64,000 bases of DNA from Manis javanica (GCF_040802235.1 NC_133156.1:184152351-184216350), one strand, 5' to 3'; numbered from the stretch's first letter, positions 48,901 through 62,791 are shown. Numbers and translations: made by a program. The notes: a model not told the origin generated them from the sequence alone.

Positions 48901-49373
48901 GAGGGCAATGTGTTGAGCCCTGGAGCAGCCCTAGAGAGAGGATCTCCAACCCTCCTTGTGTGAGAAAACTGAGGCCCAGAGAGCTCAAGAGCCAAATGTG
49001 CCTTCATTCATATAACACTTAGCCAGCGTTGACTATCTGTTATTCTAGGTGATTCAGAAAAATGCACAGAAAAAATACCTTCCCTGCCTTTGAAGAGTTT
49101 CTAGCTAAAGGCCACATAGTCAACGCAAAGCCACCTTTGGATCCAGGTTCCCTGACTTCATTGGTTTATAAATTCTTTTGAATATTATCATTGCCAGGCC
49201 CTCTTTGAGATCCCCAAGCTATGTAAATCATCCCTATTAACACTGTGGTAAGTAGCCTCCAAAGTCCATGGCTTCCCTGTTCCAGAGTCTCCTGCCTGCC
49301 TGTCTGCCTCATTACCAGCCTGGTATTCAAAACCCATTTTACCTTAGGTTCACAGGCCCACAGCTTTTCAGTT

Positions 49374-49512
49374 GACTGCTTTGTTCTCAGTTCATTTTTA
49401 AGCATCTCACCTGGAAAAGGCCTGGAAAGCTGCACAATGATTATTTTAGAAATGCAGTGCTTGGACAAAATCTGCCCTACTGGTGGCCAATCTGATCTTT
49501 GCTGTGCTTTCT
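49374..49512 (+). repeat. Inverted repeat, right arm (139 bp)
   Basis: Partner of 48465-48603, separated by a 770-bp spacer that contains a MER5A-like relic. Both arms translate to the same stretch ('GKGLESCTMIILEMQCL'), but this only reflects their similarity; neither arm looks like an exon. Confidence 0.9.
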
Positions 49513-49671
49513 AATTAGTTCAGTCTCTGACTCATCTATCGTGTTTTTTGTTGCCTGCACAGTTTTCAAAGTTTTTCCCAGACCCCCTCAGGGCAGTGAA
49601 GGCAGCAGAGGGCAGGGAATGCTTCTCTCCAATCACCAGGGAGGGAAGGGGAAGGGGAGGCAACGTGTGTG

Positions 49672-49855
49672 TCCAGCACTGTGCTAGGCCCTTTTTCATA
49701 TATTTTTTCTTTAAAGTTCTCATTAGTCTTGGGGAGAAAGATTCCACTTCTGCAAAATATGGATAGTAACGGAGGCTTACAGAAGTTAAGTAACTTTCTC
49801 AAGGTTATACAACAAGTTCTGTTGCTAGAAATCTGGCCGTAAAAACTTTGGACCT
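49672..49855 (-). repeat. MIR SINE, minus orientation
   Basis: 'CCAGCACTGTGCTAGGCCCT', 'ACAGAAGTTAAGTAACTTTC' and 'TCAAGGTTATACAACAAGTT' give a clear reverse MIR. Confidence 0.85.
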
Positions 49856-51251
49856 AAAGGTCCTGCTCTGTTCCTTGTACCACATGGTACATTATTTTGA
49901 TCTAGTCTAAACCTACTTTTTGAATAAGTCACTCCTAAATTTGATTTCTGATATCCTCAGTAGGTTTTAGAAATCAAGGCTTTGATTTAACAGTCAAAGG
50001 AGAGATACAAGACTTGGGATAGGACACTAGAGAGGGTAGCATTAGGTATCACAGGCTGAGAATTCTGGTGAGGGTAGGAGCTGAGCCTCTAGGCCAGCCC
50101 ATTGGAACCAGGGGTCAGCACAGCCACTGTCCCAGGCCAGTGTCAGAACTTGGAAGACTCAGGGTAACCAAAGCATAAATACCAAGCTGAGGTCCTTGAG
50201 GAGACAGAAGGGGTATGGGGGGGCATGGACCTCCATCTCAGAAATATCTCCCCTTATACATTATGGTGATTGGAGATCACTAATCTCTCCTCTTAACAGA
50301 ATAGTCTTTTAATCTTAAATCATAGCTTGGACTTATGTGTTATCTTTCATTTTTGGTTATCCTTATCTGGGATTTTTGAATCTACAAAATGTTAATTCAG
50401 GTTTATTGTAATGAGGAAATGAGAACATATATGTGAAAAACCTTCCCAAATTGTAGGCTGTCCTACACATACCAGGTTTGAGACTCAGCTTCCCTAAAAA
50501 CTAATCATTCAGTAGTTTTGATGTTGAAGGGAGCAATGATTTTTGGAGCATGAATAATTCCAGGAAACAAAACCAGAGTGGGGAAGCTGCATTGGGATTG
50601 GGGTGAAAAGCATTAGATTACTTGGGGGTGAAGGGGGTATAAATGAGATCTCTGACTACCTCTTAGGAGATCAAATACTGAGCCCAATTTGATGGTGAGC
50701 TGGTGTCTCACTGAGAGCAGCTGGTGCCTGTGTGCATGTGGACACCACCTTGCACAATCTTTAGCTCAGTGATGAGTTGCTGAGAGCCTGGCATGATACC
50801 TAAATGCTATGGAGTATCCTATAGAAATTGAATCACATGATATAACATTTATATGTGAGTCTTGTAATGGAACCAGTGCAGATGGGGATTGGCATGAATC
50901 TTTGAGGCCTGTTGGGAAACCAAGGCACCAAACTAGTCTGGACTCCTCAAAACTGAAGCTAAACACAACCTCTGCCTTTTACTTCTTCTATACTTTCTCA
51001 CCCTGTTTCTTTTCTTTTCTTAAAACATGGTGTCAGTGTGTTCTCAAGAGCAAATATAATTAAAGTAACTGCATTGTAAAGCTCATCAACGCAGGGTCTC
51101 CGAGTGAAGGGAAGCTGGTGAAGCTGGTTAGAGAAGAGGTATTATGTAATGACCTAATTATGAGGCTTGCCATCTGCTTAGGAGTCACGCCTGCCTAGTT
51201 AGGATTCCCTGATCATGTTTTTCAAGGAGGATGCTAGATTGTTAAGGGAGC
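49856..51251. other. Intron stretch, nothing assigned
   Basis: No supported gene or repeat. A short direct duplication (GAAGCTGGTGAAGCTGGTTAG) lies near 51110-51130. Confidence 0.35.
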
Positions 51252-51274
51252 TGTGTGTGTGTGTGTGTGTGTGT
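51252..51274 (+). repeat. (TG)n microsatellite
   Basis: About 11 TG units. Confidence 0.95.
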
Positions 51275-51482
51275 AAAGTAAATAACACTAGAAATACTAG
51301 TGCCTTTCTTGAATCAGGAGGTTGGTTGGTTGTGAGGGAAGAGACATGAAGCAGCCTTGGAGCCCTCCTAGGCAGAAGTTACACACTAGTATGGAGAACA
51401 GTGGTAGAAGAAGGTTAATTATTCTGGAAAACATACTCACCTAATAGGCAAGAGGTGATCAGTTGAAGGTGGCTGTCAGAAT

Positions 51483-51893
51483 ATGGCCAGAGATCCCAAG
51501 TCTATCTGGAGAACCAATTGCTACATTTTTCTCCATTCAGAAGAAGTGAAAAATCCACATTGTGCTTTTAGGGAGCGGTTTGTATTATGGATGAAAACAT
51601 TATATCAGGATCCTGAAAAGATGAGACTAAGTCAACATAGAATTGAGATGCAAACCATTACGCTCAGGGTGCTTGATGACTTGCCTCTAAAGGGATTCAG
51701 GACAAAGAATCAGATGAAAAAAATTATATGGATATCAAGAAGGGAGTGTGCCTTTGGACCCGTAGTGGGTATTGCATTCACCTTGTGTGATATAATGAGT
51801 TATAAGAAATATATACATTTGGTCATTCAGATGTATATAACCAAATATATATATATATTTTCAGGTATATTTGGTCTTCATCACAGTGCCTGA
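51483..51893 (+). other. Unexplained 136-codon open frame
   Basis: The frame is open from an ATG at 51483. The first ~95 codons have mixed, protein-like composition ('WRTNCYIFLHSEEVKNPHC', 'RHRIEMQ'-type charged stretches). The last 35 are driven by an AT-rich repeat (51830-51862). I do not recognise it. No splice sites or promoter are evident. It may be a repeat-derived or chance frame. Confidence 0.25.
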
Positions 51894-51894
51894 A

Positions 51895-52400
51895 AACACT
51901 GCAGAACCTTAAAAGTGAAATGGTGTCTTTTTATGTTAATGAAGGACTTTTAGACCCCACCCAAGGTTAAATCAACTAATAGCCAATGATTGAGTCAATC
52001 ATGACCATGCAATGACACCCTCACAAAACCCATGGGAAGAGCAGATGGCTGTCTTGTGTCCTGTTTCTCTCTCGGAGAGAGATTCTACACTTGGGGAACC
52101 AGAAAACTCCCACGTGCCACTGAGCTGGGCCCCAAGCTCCATGAGGATAGAAGCTCCTTTACTTGGGACCTTGCCCTATTTATCTCTTTATCTGGCTATT
52201 AACTTGTATCCTTTATAGTATCCTTTATTAAACTGGTAAATGTGTTTTCCTGAGTTCTGTGCACTGCTCTAGCAAATTAATTGAACCTAAGGGGGAGGTA
52301 ATGGGAATCTCCAGTCTGTAGCCGGCTGGTCAGAAGCACAGGTTAATAGTCTGGGGCCTGTGACTGGCATCTGGAGTGAAGGGTGGAGGGCAGTCTTGTA
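51895..52400 (+). repeat. Unnamed mammalian interspersed repeat (LTR-like)
   Basis: 'AATAGCCAATGATTGAGTCA', 'TTGCCCTATTTATCTCTTTA', 'TCCTTTATTAAACTGGTAAA', 'CTCTAGCAAATTAATTGAAC' and 'GTAGCCGGCTGGTCAGAAGC' occur in an order I recognise as a common mammalian repeat. I cannot name the family with confidence. Confidence 0.6.
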
Positions 52401-52442
52401 TAACGGAGCCCTTACGTTGCTGTCTCTCTCTCTGTCTCTTTC

Positions 52443-53989
<1,547 letters not shown>

Positions 53990-53990
<1 letters not shown>

Positions 53991-54075
53991 TATTGCCTGG
54001 GAGCTTAAAAAAAAAAAAATCCCAGGGTCCCATCCAGGCCTACTGAATCAGACTTTTATCAGCATTTAGCTATTT
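53990..54075 (-). mobile_element. MER5A fragment
   Basis: 'TTGCCTGGGAGCTTAAAAAA' and 'CCATCCAGGCCTACTGAATC' are the middle of MER5A. A 13-base A run (54007-54019) interrupts it. Confidence 0.6.
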
Positions 54076-55479
54076 ACCAAGTACTTTATCAGTGATGTAA
54101 TATGTCCTTTGTATATTGGATATTTAATAAGTTGCTTATGAATTTAACTAGAGACTATTGAGAGGACAAAAGGTTTTGTCTTTTTAAAACACTTAGTGTA
54201 TTACTTCAATGTGGCATTATAAAGTGAATCTCTTTTTTCCTGCAATAATGTAAGAATACATAGTGAAAGCATTCTCTAAATATGTTCAGAAGTGGCTCAT
54301 TTGAAAACAGACCGGCCCTTCTACAGAGTACCAAATGAGATTACTAAATTGCGGAGAACTGTTTTAATTTAGGGCTTTAAAAAAGGAAGTAATTTAAAAA
54401 TGGACATTTATGATGTATAGGTTGAGAATTGACACGAATAAAATACTTTCTTTAAGTTAAAAATAGATCCTTGCTATTTGTTTTTAAATTCAGCATCTTT
54501 TAAAAACTTGCTTATTAAAAATTACAATCCTAAAATATACATTTGGCTGTCCTTGTGCAGGTGGTGACCATTATTTTGTACAGAGACTGGATATAAAAAT
54601 AACAGTCTGCCTGAAAACTGCAGCATGTTAATACTTCCTGCTGTCTTAGAGTTTATCTGATTCAGTCTTCTAGTTTTACAGATGGGGAAGCTGAGATCCA
54701 GTAAGGAAAAGTGTACCACATCTAGTAATCAAGACTTTCTATAGGCACACAATAGTTACCTGTTTAAACTAGGCTGAAATATAAAAGGGAAAAATGTTTA
54801 AAAGACTTGGGGGCCAGGAGAGGGGGCAGTCTCTCTTGGAAACTGGGAGTGGGAATATGACCCTTGGGAAGGGTCAGAGATGAAGGACACGAAGGCTCTT
54901 GGAATCTCTCTCATCTCTGTGCTTTTTGTCTGTACCTGCATTGGTCTTCTCTTTCTCTGCGGTGGACATTCTCTGTTCGTTCATTTACATGGCTCAGTAT
55001 GGTTGTTGTACTCCCACTTTACCTTGTTACCAGTTTAAGTTGCCTGCACAGACTTACACCAGATTCCACTTTTTGTGAAGGGAGAATCCGACTGGTCCCA
55101 GCTTGAGCCAGCTGTCCTTAACTAGTCCCATCAACTCTGGCAAGGATGGGGGTGAGGATATTCTTCAGTGAGGCATGACTGATGGGGAGAGGAAATGTAC
55201 ACAGGAAAATGAATCACTGAGGTGGGCAGATACCCCAAAGCTTTCTATTCTGAGCATGCACTAAGAAATAGTAGGATTCTAGGAGAAAAATGAGGGGGAT
55301 CTGAAATTAGGCAATGGCAGTGAATATGGGAAGAAGTAAAGAAATTTGAAAGATGGAGAATTTATTTTTAAATCTATTTTTAACTCAAAGCAAGTATTTT
55401 ATTCATGTCAATGTTCAACCAGTATACCGTAAATGTTCATTTTAAAATTACTTCCTTTTTTAAAGCCCTGAATTAAAAT
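54076..55479. other. Intron stretch with a MIR trace
   Basis: A reverse MIR trace (TTTTACAGATGGGGAAGCTG, 54674) is visible. The 80-codon plus frame at 54864-55106 is not recognised and has no supporting signals. Confidence 0.4.
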
Positions 55480-56560
55480 ATTTCTCAGTAAGCTCTGGTA
55501 AAATTAGTTGGCTGTTGGGGATAGGGAATTGTTGCAGGTAGGAGATGAGGTATATGGTGTTCATAGTCATGGGGATAGGGAACACAGGGATGGAGGCTCA
55601 GAGGTATGGAAGAACTGTGTGACAGTTTTAAACATGCTGAGTTTAGAGTGCCTGTGAAAAATTACAAGTGCTAATGTCATCAGGTTAATTGAGTTAGTCA
55701 TTTATGTATGGGTCTGAATGTCTAGGGAGAGAGAGTTGTCTGTATTTTGAATGTAATTAAAGGATGCTTAATGGGCTAACTTGCCCAGGGAGCATTTATA
55801 GAGGGGCCTCAGGACTGAACCCTGAAGAAACACTAGGTTATAAGAAATGGGAAAAAGGCAAGGAACTCTAAAGGAGATCAAGAAGTGGAAGAGATGTAGG
55901 AGAAAAACTGAGTGTGTAGTGTCCTTTCCTTTGGAAGCCCAAGAGAAAGAGTACTTGATTCAGGAGTGTCACCAGTGAGAAGTGCTGTGTGGCTCATGTG
56001 AGAAAGCTTCTGGAAAGTTGTGTACCTGTAGATTGAGCTACAGGCAGGGCTTGGAGAGGGCAGAAACTGAATTGCAAGAGGGTTCTGAGTGACAGAGAGG
56101 TAGAATGTGGAGAGAGAAAAGCATGTAGACAGTTATAAATGGCTGGTTGTGAGAGATGAAACGGGTGACAGCTGGTGGGATTAAGAAAGGAGTGAAGAGA
56201 TTGAGATTTTCTTTTCAAGATCACAGACACTTGGGGCATATTTAAAGGCTGGTGGGAAAGAGGCAGTAGAGAGGAGCAATTGAAAATACAAGAAAGGAGG
56301 GATAATTTCTGGAGAGAAGTCCTTAAAGAGGGAGTGGTGGGCTTTATAGACAGGTGCAGGACAGGGCTGATACTGGGAACTTAGATGAGTAAGGGTATGA
56401 AAGCTGAGGACACCAGGCAGTGCACTCAGGACTTTTCAGGACTTGAGAACTGATGATAGTTTGGGGTGGTGGAAAGGGAGGAGTTGAAGCCCCTTTCAGT
56501 CTTCAGGTTTTTTAAATGATTCTTTTGACGCTGGTAATGATTGTGCAAACAAAAGTGGAT
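55480..56560 (-). repeat. L2 LINE body, minus orientation, ~1 kb
   Basis: A long G/A-rich stretch with 'GGATGGAGGCTCAGAGGTAT', 'CAGGACTGAACCCTGAAGAA', 'AAGGAGATCAAGAAGTGGAA' and 'TCAGGAGTGTCACCAGTGAG' fits the upstream L2 region in reverse. The minus frame 55994-56239 lies within it. Confidence 0.6.
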
Positions 56561-57287
56561 GTCTGCACCGTACAAATAGATCTGTGGGAGCTGGGGGGAA
56601 GGTGGTGCGCCTGGGAACAGGATCTTGTGTCATTTGAGCTCTCATCAGAGCCAGGTTTGTAGATGTGCTTGGCATTGGATTCCCAGGTTTCTTCAGGACT
56701 GAATCCCTAATTGCAGTGAAGCAGGCTCAGACCAGTCAGCATCTCTCAATAGTTAGCATTCAGAGAAAAACCTAAAGGCATTTTTATGTTCAAAATTTCA
56801 CTGAAAACAGTTCCACAACCCCATCACCTACGCTTACTAACATGGTCCTGTTGGGATGTGTATATGGTCTGATCTTGTCTAATGCTAACTGTTTTTCACT
56901 TCCAGAACCCTGGACTTGCCATAATTAATTGCAGCTTGAAAGCTGAGTGGTAAGGCCCCATGTTCCCCTTACAGCCCTGGAAGGGAGGGAAGTACAATGA
57001 GTGTACTCCTTTCTCCTCCCCAGCTCAAGTCTTCCCCTCCCACTGAGACCACATTCCCTGGGAGCCTGAATTCCCCAGCACGCCTTAGTCCAGAGAAAGG
57101 TGCAAGAGATACCCAAGGACAGTGAAAACAAGTAGGCTTTAAGAGTAAGAATACTGTCTCCACCATCCCTGCCGTCTCCCCAACCTAAATTCTAGCCCTC
57201 ATCAAAGTGTACCACTGCTAGGTCTGCGTCTCTTATGCTTCTTCTGGAAACAAATGTGGTAGGAATAAGGGGAGTTCTCTTGCCAGT
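56561..57287. other. Intron stretch, nothing assigned
   Basis: No supported gene. Overlapping minus frames at 56925-57166 are not supported. Confidence 0.35.
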
Positions 57288-57300
57288 ACCTTGACTTCTT

Positions 57301-58794
57301 TATATTTATTTATTTACTTATTTTTATTTTGGTATCATTAATGTACAATTACATGAGCAACATTATTGTTACTAGACTCCCCCCATCATCAAGTCCCTCC
57401 CACATACCCCGTAACAGTCGCTGTCCATCAGCATAATAAGATGCTGTAGAATCACTACTTGTCTTCTTTGTGTTGTACAGCCCTCCCCATGCTCCCCACC
57501 CCCTACCTTATGTGTGCTAATTGTAATACCCCCTTTCCCCCCTTGTCCCTCCCTTCCCACCCATGCTCCCCAGTCCCTTTCCCTTTGGTAACTGTTAGTC
57601 CATTCTTGAGTTCTGTGAGTCTGCTCCTGTTTTGCTCCTTCATTTTTTTTCTTTGTTCTTATACTCCACAGATGAGTGAAATCATTTGATACTTGTCTTT
57701 TTCCACCTGGCTTATTTCACTGAGCATAATACCCTCTAGCTCCATCCATGTTGTTGCAAATGGTAGGATTTGTTTTCTTATTATGGCTGAATAATACTCC
57801 ATTGTGTATATGTACCACATCTTCTTTATCCATTCTTCTACTGATGGACACTTAGGTTGCCTCCATTTCTTGGCTATTGTAAATAGTGCTGTGATAAACA
57901 TAGGGGTAGATACGTCTTTTTCAAACTGGGCTGCTGCATTCTTAGGGTAAATTCCTAGGAGTGGAATTCCTGGGTCAAATGGTATTTGTATTTTGAGCTT
58001 TTTGAGGAACCTCCATACTGCTTTCTGCAATGGTTGAACTAATTAACATTCCCACCAGCAGTGTAGGAGGGTTCCCCTTTCTCCACAACCTCGCCAACAT
58101 TTGTTGTTGTTTGTCTTTTGGATGTTGGTCACCCTAACTGGTGTGAGGTGATATCTCATTGTGGTTTTAATTTGCATTTCTCTGATGATTAGCGATGTGG
58201 AGCATGTTTTCATGTGCCTGTTGGCCATCTGAATTTCTTCTTTGGAGAACTGTCTGTTCAGATCTTCTGCCCATTTTTTAATTTGCTTATTTGCTTTTTG
58301 TTTATTGATGTGCATGAGCTCTTTATGTATTTTGGATGTCAATCCTTTATCAGATCTGTCATTTATGAATATATTCTCCTATACTGTAGGATGTCTTTTT
58401 GTTCTATTGATGGTGCCTTTGCTGTACAGAAGCTTTTCAGCTTGATGTAGTCCCACTTGTTCATCTTTGCTTTTGTTTCCCTTGCCCAGGGGATGTGTTC
58501 ATAAAGAAGTTGCTCATGTTTATGTCCAAGAGATTTTTGCCTATGATTTTTTCTAAGAGTTTTATGGTTTCATGACTTACATTCAGGTCTTTGATCCATT
58601 TCGAATTTACTTTTGTGTATGAGGTTAGACAATGATCCATTTTCATTCTCTTCCATGTAGCTGTCCAGTTTTGCCAACACCAGCTGTTGAAGAGGCTGTG
58701 ATTTCCCCATTGTATATCCATGGCTCCTTTATCGTATATCAATTGACTGTATATGTTTGGGTTAATATCCAGACTCTCTATTCTGTTCCACTGG
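57301..58794 (-). mobile_element. 5'-truncated young-family L1, minus orientation
   Basis: Same family and same breakpoint style as 42092-43388. The T-rich 3' end is at the left (TATTTATTTATTTACTTA, then TATCATTAATGTACAATTAC). ORF2 C-terminal frames on minus are 57659-58030, 58043-58342 and 58461-58742, broken by a few frameshifts or stops. A 13-bp direct repeat with two mismatches flanks it (ACCTTGACTTCTT at 57288-57300, ACCTTGGCTCCTT at 58795-58807). Confidence 0.9.
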
Positions 58795-58807
58795 ACCTTG
58801 GCTCCTT

Positions 58808-59389
58808 TTGAGCACAGTGTAGACTCTACACTTCTGCTGGTAGGGCGAATACAAAGGGCAAGAGAAGAGGGGTAAGGGCCAGGAAGGAACGTAACTCAAG
58901 CTTTGTGGCTGAAATCCCTTCTACAGTTTGGTTCTGCAGGCGGGTCTAGGAAATGATCTCCTCCACTGTGCTGGAAGGTAGAAGCTGAAAGCTGATGCAC
59001 CAATAGCTACTTGGCACTCGCCCATATAGTCGCTCAGCTGTCCTTGTCACGGGGTTTGTGTGTGGGTTATCTAGAATGGAACTTGATAGTAGTGTTAGGG
59101 AACACTCCTTCCTTGTAGGGGGAGAGTACATTCTACAGAGTAGTCTGGTTCCTCAGGACAGCACAGCAGCCCACTTAAGTGCATGGTGCCAGAGGCCAGA
59201 TAATGGAAATTTCAGTGAATCCTTTGCTTTGCTGTCTCACTTTCCTTATTGATAAGATGGGACTTGAGTCTCTGATGGTGGACAATTTGATGGGAAAGTC
59301 ACAGCTGGATCTGCTGTGGAGCCTTTGGAAGCATGTTTTGTAGGTGGGCTTTAGAAGAGGAGCCCGTGAGGCACACACCCAGGTTCCTG
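58808..59389. other. Intron stretch, nothing assigned
   Basis: No supported gene. Opposing frames at 58946-59378 exclude each other. Confidence 0.35.
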
Positions 59390-59540
59390 GGGTTCAGTTG
59401 CTTACAGAGTGAACCTGTGCTTCCCCAGCAGGTAGACGGATGTGATAATACTTGCCTCACAGGATTGTCATGAGGCTGCAATTAGATGATGCATGTGAAA
59501 GTGCTTGGTGCAGAGCTGAATCTCAGTAGTGCTATTTTTG
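59390..59540 (+). repeat. MIR SINE 3' part
   Basis: 'TGATAATACTTGCCTCACAG', 'GATTGTCATGAGGCTGCAAT' and 'GTGAAAGTGCTTGGTGCAGA' follow the MIR order. Confidence 0.75.
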
Positions 59541-60336
59541 GATGTGTCCTAAGCAGATGTGCTATAAAGTAGCTGAAAGATGTGACGGTGTGAAGGCAAA
59601 TAGGCCATGTCCTGTGGCTGTGCTCCATGGGACATTATATTGTGTGTGTGTTTCTTTCCTCTTACAGTCAAATTATGTTTGTGTTAGTAACCAGAGCAGT
59701 TTTTCAGACTGCTGTCCAGGGTGGTGATGCTTCTGTGATCATGGACTTGCGCTTTTGAGCTCTTGAGGCCATTTTTATCTAGGCACGTGTGCCTATGCCT
59801 GTCACCAGTTAGACCCAGGCCTTGATAAACTTCCTTTAAGCATGGTTAATTGAGCTAATATTTATAAATCACTGTCATTTGCTTGTTTTTGAATGTTTGT
59901 GTATGCATCGTGTTCTTACCACAAACTCAAGCATAATTATTAACATACGTATTTTAAAATAATACTCTGTTAAGCACTAATGTTCCTTTTATGGTTGAGT
60001 GGGGTTGTCAGTATATTGTATATTTTCTGAATGGAAAGGACTTTTCTGTTTTAATCCCAGAAAGCCACTGGAGGTAGAGGTCTGGCTAGAGTCCTGATCT
60101 GGGGGTCCCTGAGAGAGTAGGTGGGGCTCTGTACCCCAGATTACTCCTCTCTCAAGGCCATTATCATTCTTCTTTTGTTCCTGCTCAGTACCTGCCATCA
60201 AAGCAGACAGGCTCTGGTCCACCTCCCTGCCCTGACCATGATGGAAAGGTAGAAAAATCTTCTAGGAGATTATTAGCCAGTCATGATTACAGAAAGCCTA
60301 GAAACAAACAGAAAGCAAAAACACCCACAGTGAACA
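59541..60336. other. Intron stretch, nothing assigned
   Basis: No exon or confident repeat. The region between the MIR and the unclassified repeat has only short frames. Confidence 0.35.
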
Positions 60337-60720
60337 AAATTCCAGAATTTTAAATAAAGACAGGACCAGTTAACACTGCTCTGCCCAGTCATATTGGAGC
60401 CCAAGGCAAAAGGAAAACCAGTACTGAAATTAAACATTTAAAAATTTTGTTTAAAATTTGAAATTTGTTCACTGTGAAATTTTTGTGTTAATTTTCATTT
60501 GAAAAATACATTAAAATATTACTTAACTTGATGACTGACTTTTTTGGTACTCCCTGAAGCAGTGTGCCCAAGGTGAGTGCCTCATCTCCCACACCCCATT
60601 CCCAGCCCTGGTTTTACACCGAAGGCAGAGGGCATGTTCTCCACATGGTCCGTGCTGGTGTGCGCCATGTTTGGAGACGTGCCTTCTTAACATGCCTCCC
60701 CAGGTTTAGAGGGCAGGTTT
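60337..60720 (+). repeat. Unclassified repeat, copy A
   Basis: It shares 'TAAATAAAGACAGGACCAGT', 'CTGCTCTGCCCAG' and, after an AT-rich insert at about 60425-60540, 'GAGTGCCTCATC', 'GGTTTTACACCGA' and 'GTGCTGGTGTGCGCC' with copy B at 62010-62400. Confidence 0.6.
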
Positions 60721-60739
60721 TGCAATTCAACAATTAAAA

Positions 60740-61195
60740 CAGTCGATGATGTTATTTTTATAATTTAAGAAAAGATAATATATGGTAATTATAGAAGTAT
60801 AGAAAATTTGGAAAAAAGAGAAAAAGATACATAGCTGTGTTTTTGGTATTCTGTTCTTTTTTGTTAATATATTGTGTACATTTTAACATATTGAAGATGT
60901 TAACATAGTGAAGATGTTTTAATGGCTGTATAATGTTCTTATGTACAAACAAACTTAAACTTCTTTTTTTAGCTTAATCTTTTCTTACTGGATATTTAAG
61001 TCATTTCCAGTTTTCATGCTTGTGATTTTTTTGTCTTGAGCATTTTGGGTACATTTTGTGAGTATTTCAGATTATTTCCTGAAGATGAAGTCCCACCAGT
61101 GAAATTTTTTAGTCAAAAGATCTGTGGGGCTTTTTATACACACTTGTTGCTTTCCAGGCACATGCCGTCTTGACATTCCTGCCAGCAAGGGTGCC
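60740..61195 (-). repeat. Probable old L1 3' UTR, minus orientation
   Basis: 'TTAATGGCTGTATAATGTTC', 'AAGTCATTTCCAGTTTTCAT' and 'ATTCCTGCCAGCAAGG' are spaced as in ancient L1 3' UTRs read in reverse. Confidence 0.55.
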
Positions 61196-62009
61196 TAACT
61201 CAGTGTGCCTGCTGATGCAGCGCAGGGACACTAAGCTCTCCTTCCTTTCCCTCTCCCCACCTTTACCTGAGGCACTGCCCTAACAGTAGTACTGGGTACT
61301 TGGGTGGAATTGTCCTCCACTTGCTTCTGGGTCAGGTGGGACCTTCTGATCGTTGATATACATCCCTCCCCGGTTTGGCACAAACCTGTCGGAACCCTGT
61401 AACATCTTGGTTTCTCCTGGTGCCCCATCCTGGCCCCTGAGTGAGTGAGCACTTTCCTATCTCAGCTTCAGGTGTTCTTTCCCTGGGCTTCTGGCTGCTC
61501 TGTGCTAACCCTGTAGCCTTCTTTCAGCCCTTCATTGAGTCCCCCAAGACTCTGGTTGTTGGAAGACCCACCTTTCTCCCCAACCCATATTTCTCTGCAC
61601 TGCTTGTTAGGTGCTCGTTCATTGTCAGTCTACTTGATGAGCTTATACTCATTTAGTATCTAGGCTGTTAAATGCTTGGTACTTGCTTCCGTGAAGCTTG
61701 GTTTCTTTATGTTTACTTGGTGTCTGAGTCATGTCTGATCTCAGCTGTGCCCAGGCGAGCTTGGGAGTATGCCATCCCTGGAGCTTTACTGCATCATTCT
61801 AGTCCCACTGAGAGCCAGAAACTGACTTCACAAGTCTGTTTCTCTTCCTATTTCCCAGCCCCCACGTCCTTTAGGGTCACTCACTGAGTTTCTGTTTTAC
61901 CCCTGAGGAAGAATGTTTTGACCTCTCAGTTCTCCCACAGAGCAGAGTAGGACAACACAGACGCCAGGGTGCCTGGGCAGATTTCTCCACACTGCACACA
62001 ACTGTTGCA
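61196..62009. other. Intron stretch, nothing assigned
   Basis: GC somewhat higher than its flanks. No supported gene. Open frames on both strands are short and unrecognised. Confidence 0.35.
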
Positions 62010-62400
62010 CTAGAAGAGGTGCTCACCTCAAGTGCAGGATTTAAGGGGGCACCCCAAAACTCAGTAATCCACATAGGTAATAGTTTTTGGCAATAGTTAA
62101 ACAAAAATGAATGCACACAGCTGCAATGAACAAGGTAACAGAATTTAAAATAAAGACAGGATCAGTTTAACAGTGCTCTGCCCAGCCATAGGGCAACTGG
62201 GGTCAACAGGAATATGGACTCTGCTTCGTGTGCCTGTGGCAAGTGCCTCACTCCATTCACCATAGTCCAAGCCTGTTTTACACCGACAGCAGAGTACACT
62301 CCCCCCGTTATGTGGTGCAGTGCGCTGGCGGTGCTGGTGTGCTCCTGGTCCTTTTGGAGACTGACCTTCTTGTCAGGCCTCCACAGGTTCATCCATGGCT
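62010..62400 (+). repeat. Unclassified repeat, copy B
   Basis: It carries an additional 5' part ('GGGGGCACCCCAAAACTCAG', 'TTTTTGGCAATAGTTAAACA'). It then shows the blocks shared with copy A: 'TAAAATAAAGACAGGATCAG', 'GTGCTCTGCCCAG', 'AAGTGCCTCACTCC', 'TTTTACACCGACAGCAGAG' and 'GGTGCTGGTGTGCTCC'. No AT-rich insert is present. Confidence 0.6.
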
Positions 62401-62791
62401 GAGCTCTTTCTTCACTTGGTATAAAGACTCTGCTCTGTTTCCTCTCATTTAAGGGCTAAATCCTCTTCTTTACGATTGCTTTCTAATAATTCCAGGTAAA
62501 AACCATCTTCCCGGCATCCCTAGATAGTAATGAGTGCTCTGAGTATCGGGGGTCTCCCCAATCTCCTAACCCTGATCCGTGAGCCCAAGAAAGGTTACAA
62601 TGCAGACTGTGTTCCCCCATTCAAGTTCCCTAGAACTGTCCTTTCCCAAATACATTTTGACCTTAGAGCTTTGTGTATTCCTTAGATCTTTGTATATTAA
62701 CGCAGGCTCTGTTTTAATGTAAGTCTAGTCTTTAACTTAAAAATTCTTTCTCTTCAAGTGTAATTTTAAATATTCTAACACTGTCTGGATA

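Noticed and set aside
48465-49512. Shared peptide in the two inverted-repeat arms as a duplicated exon
   Set aside because: The peptide follows from nucleotide identity. There are no flanking splice sites in the right phase, and the two arms lie on opposite strands.
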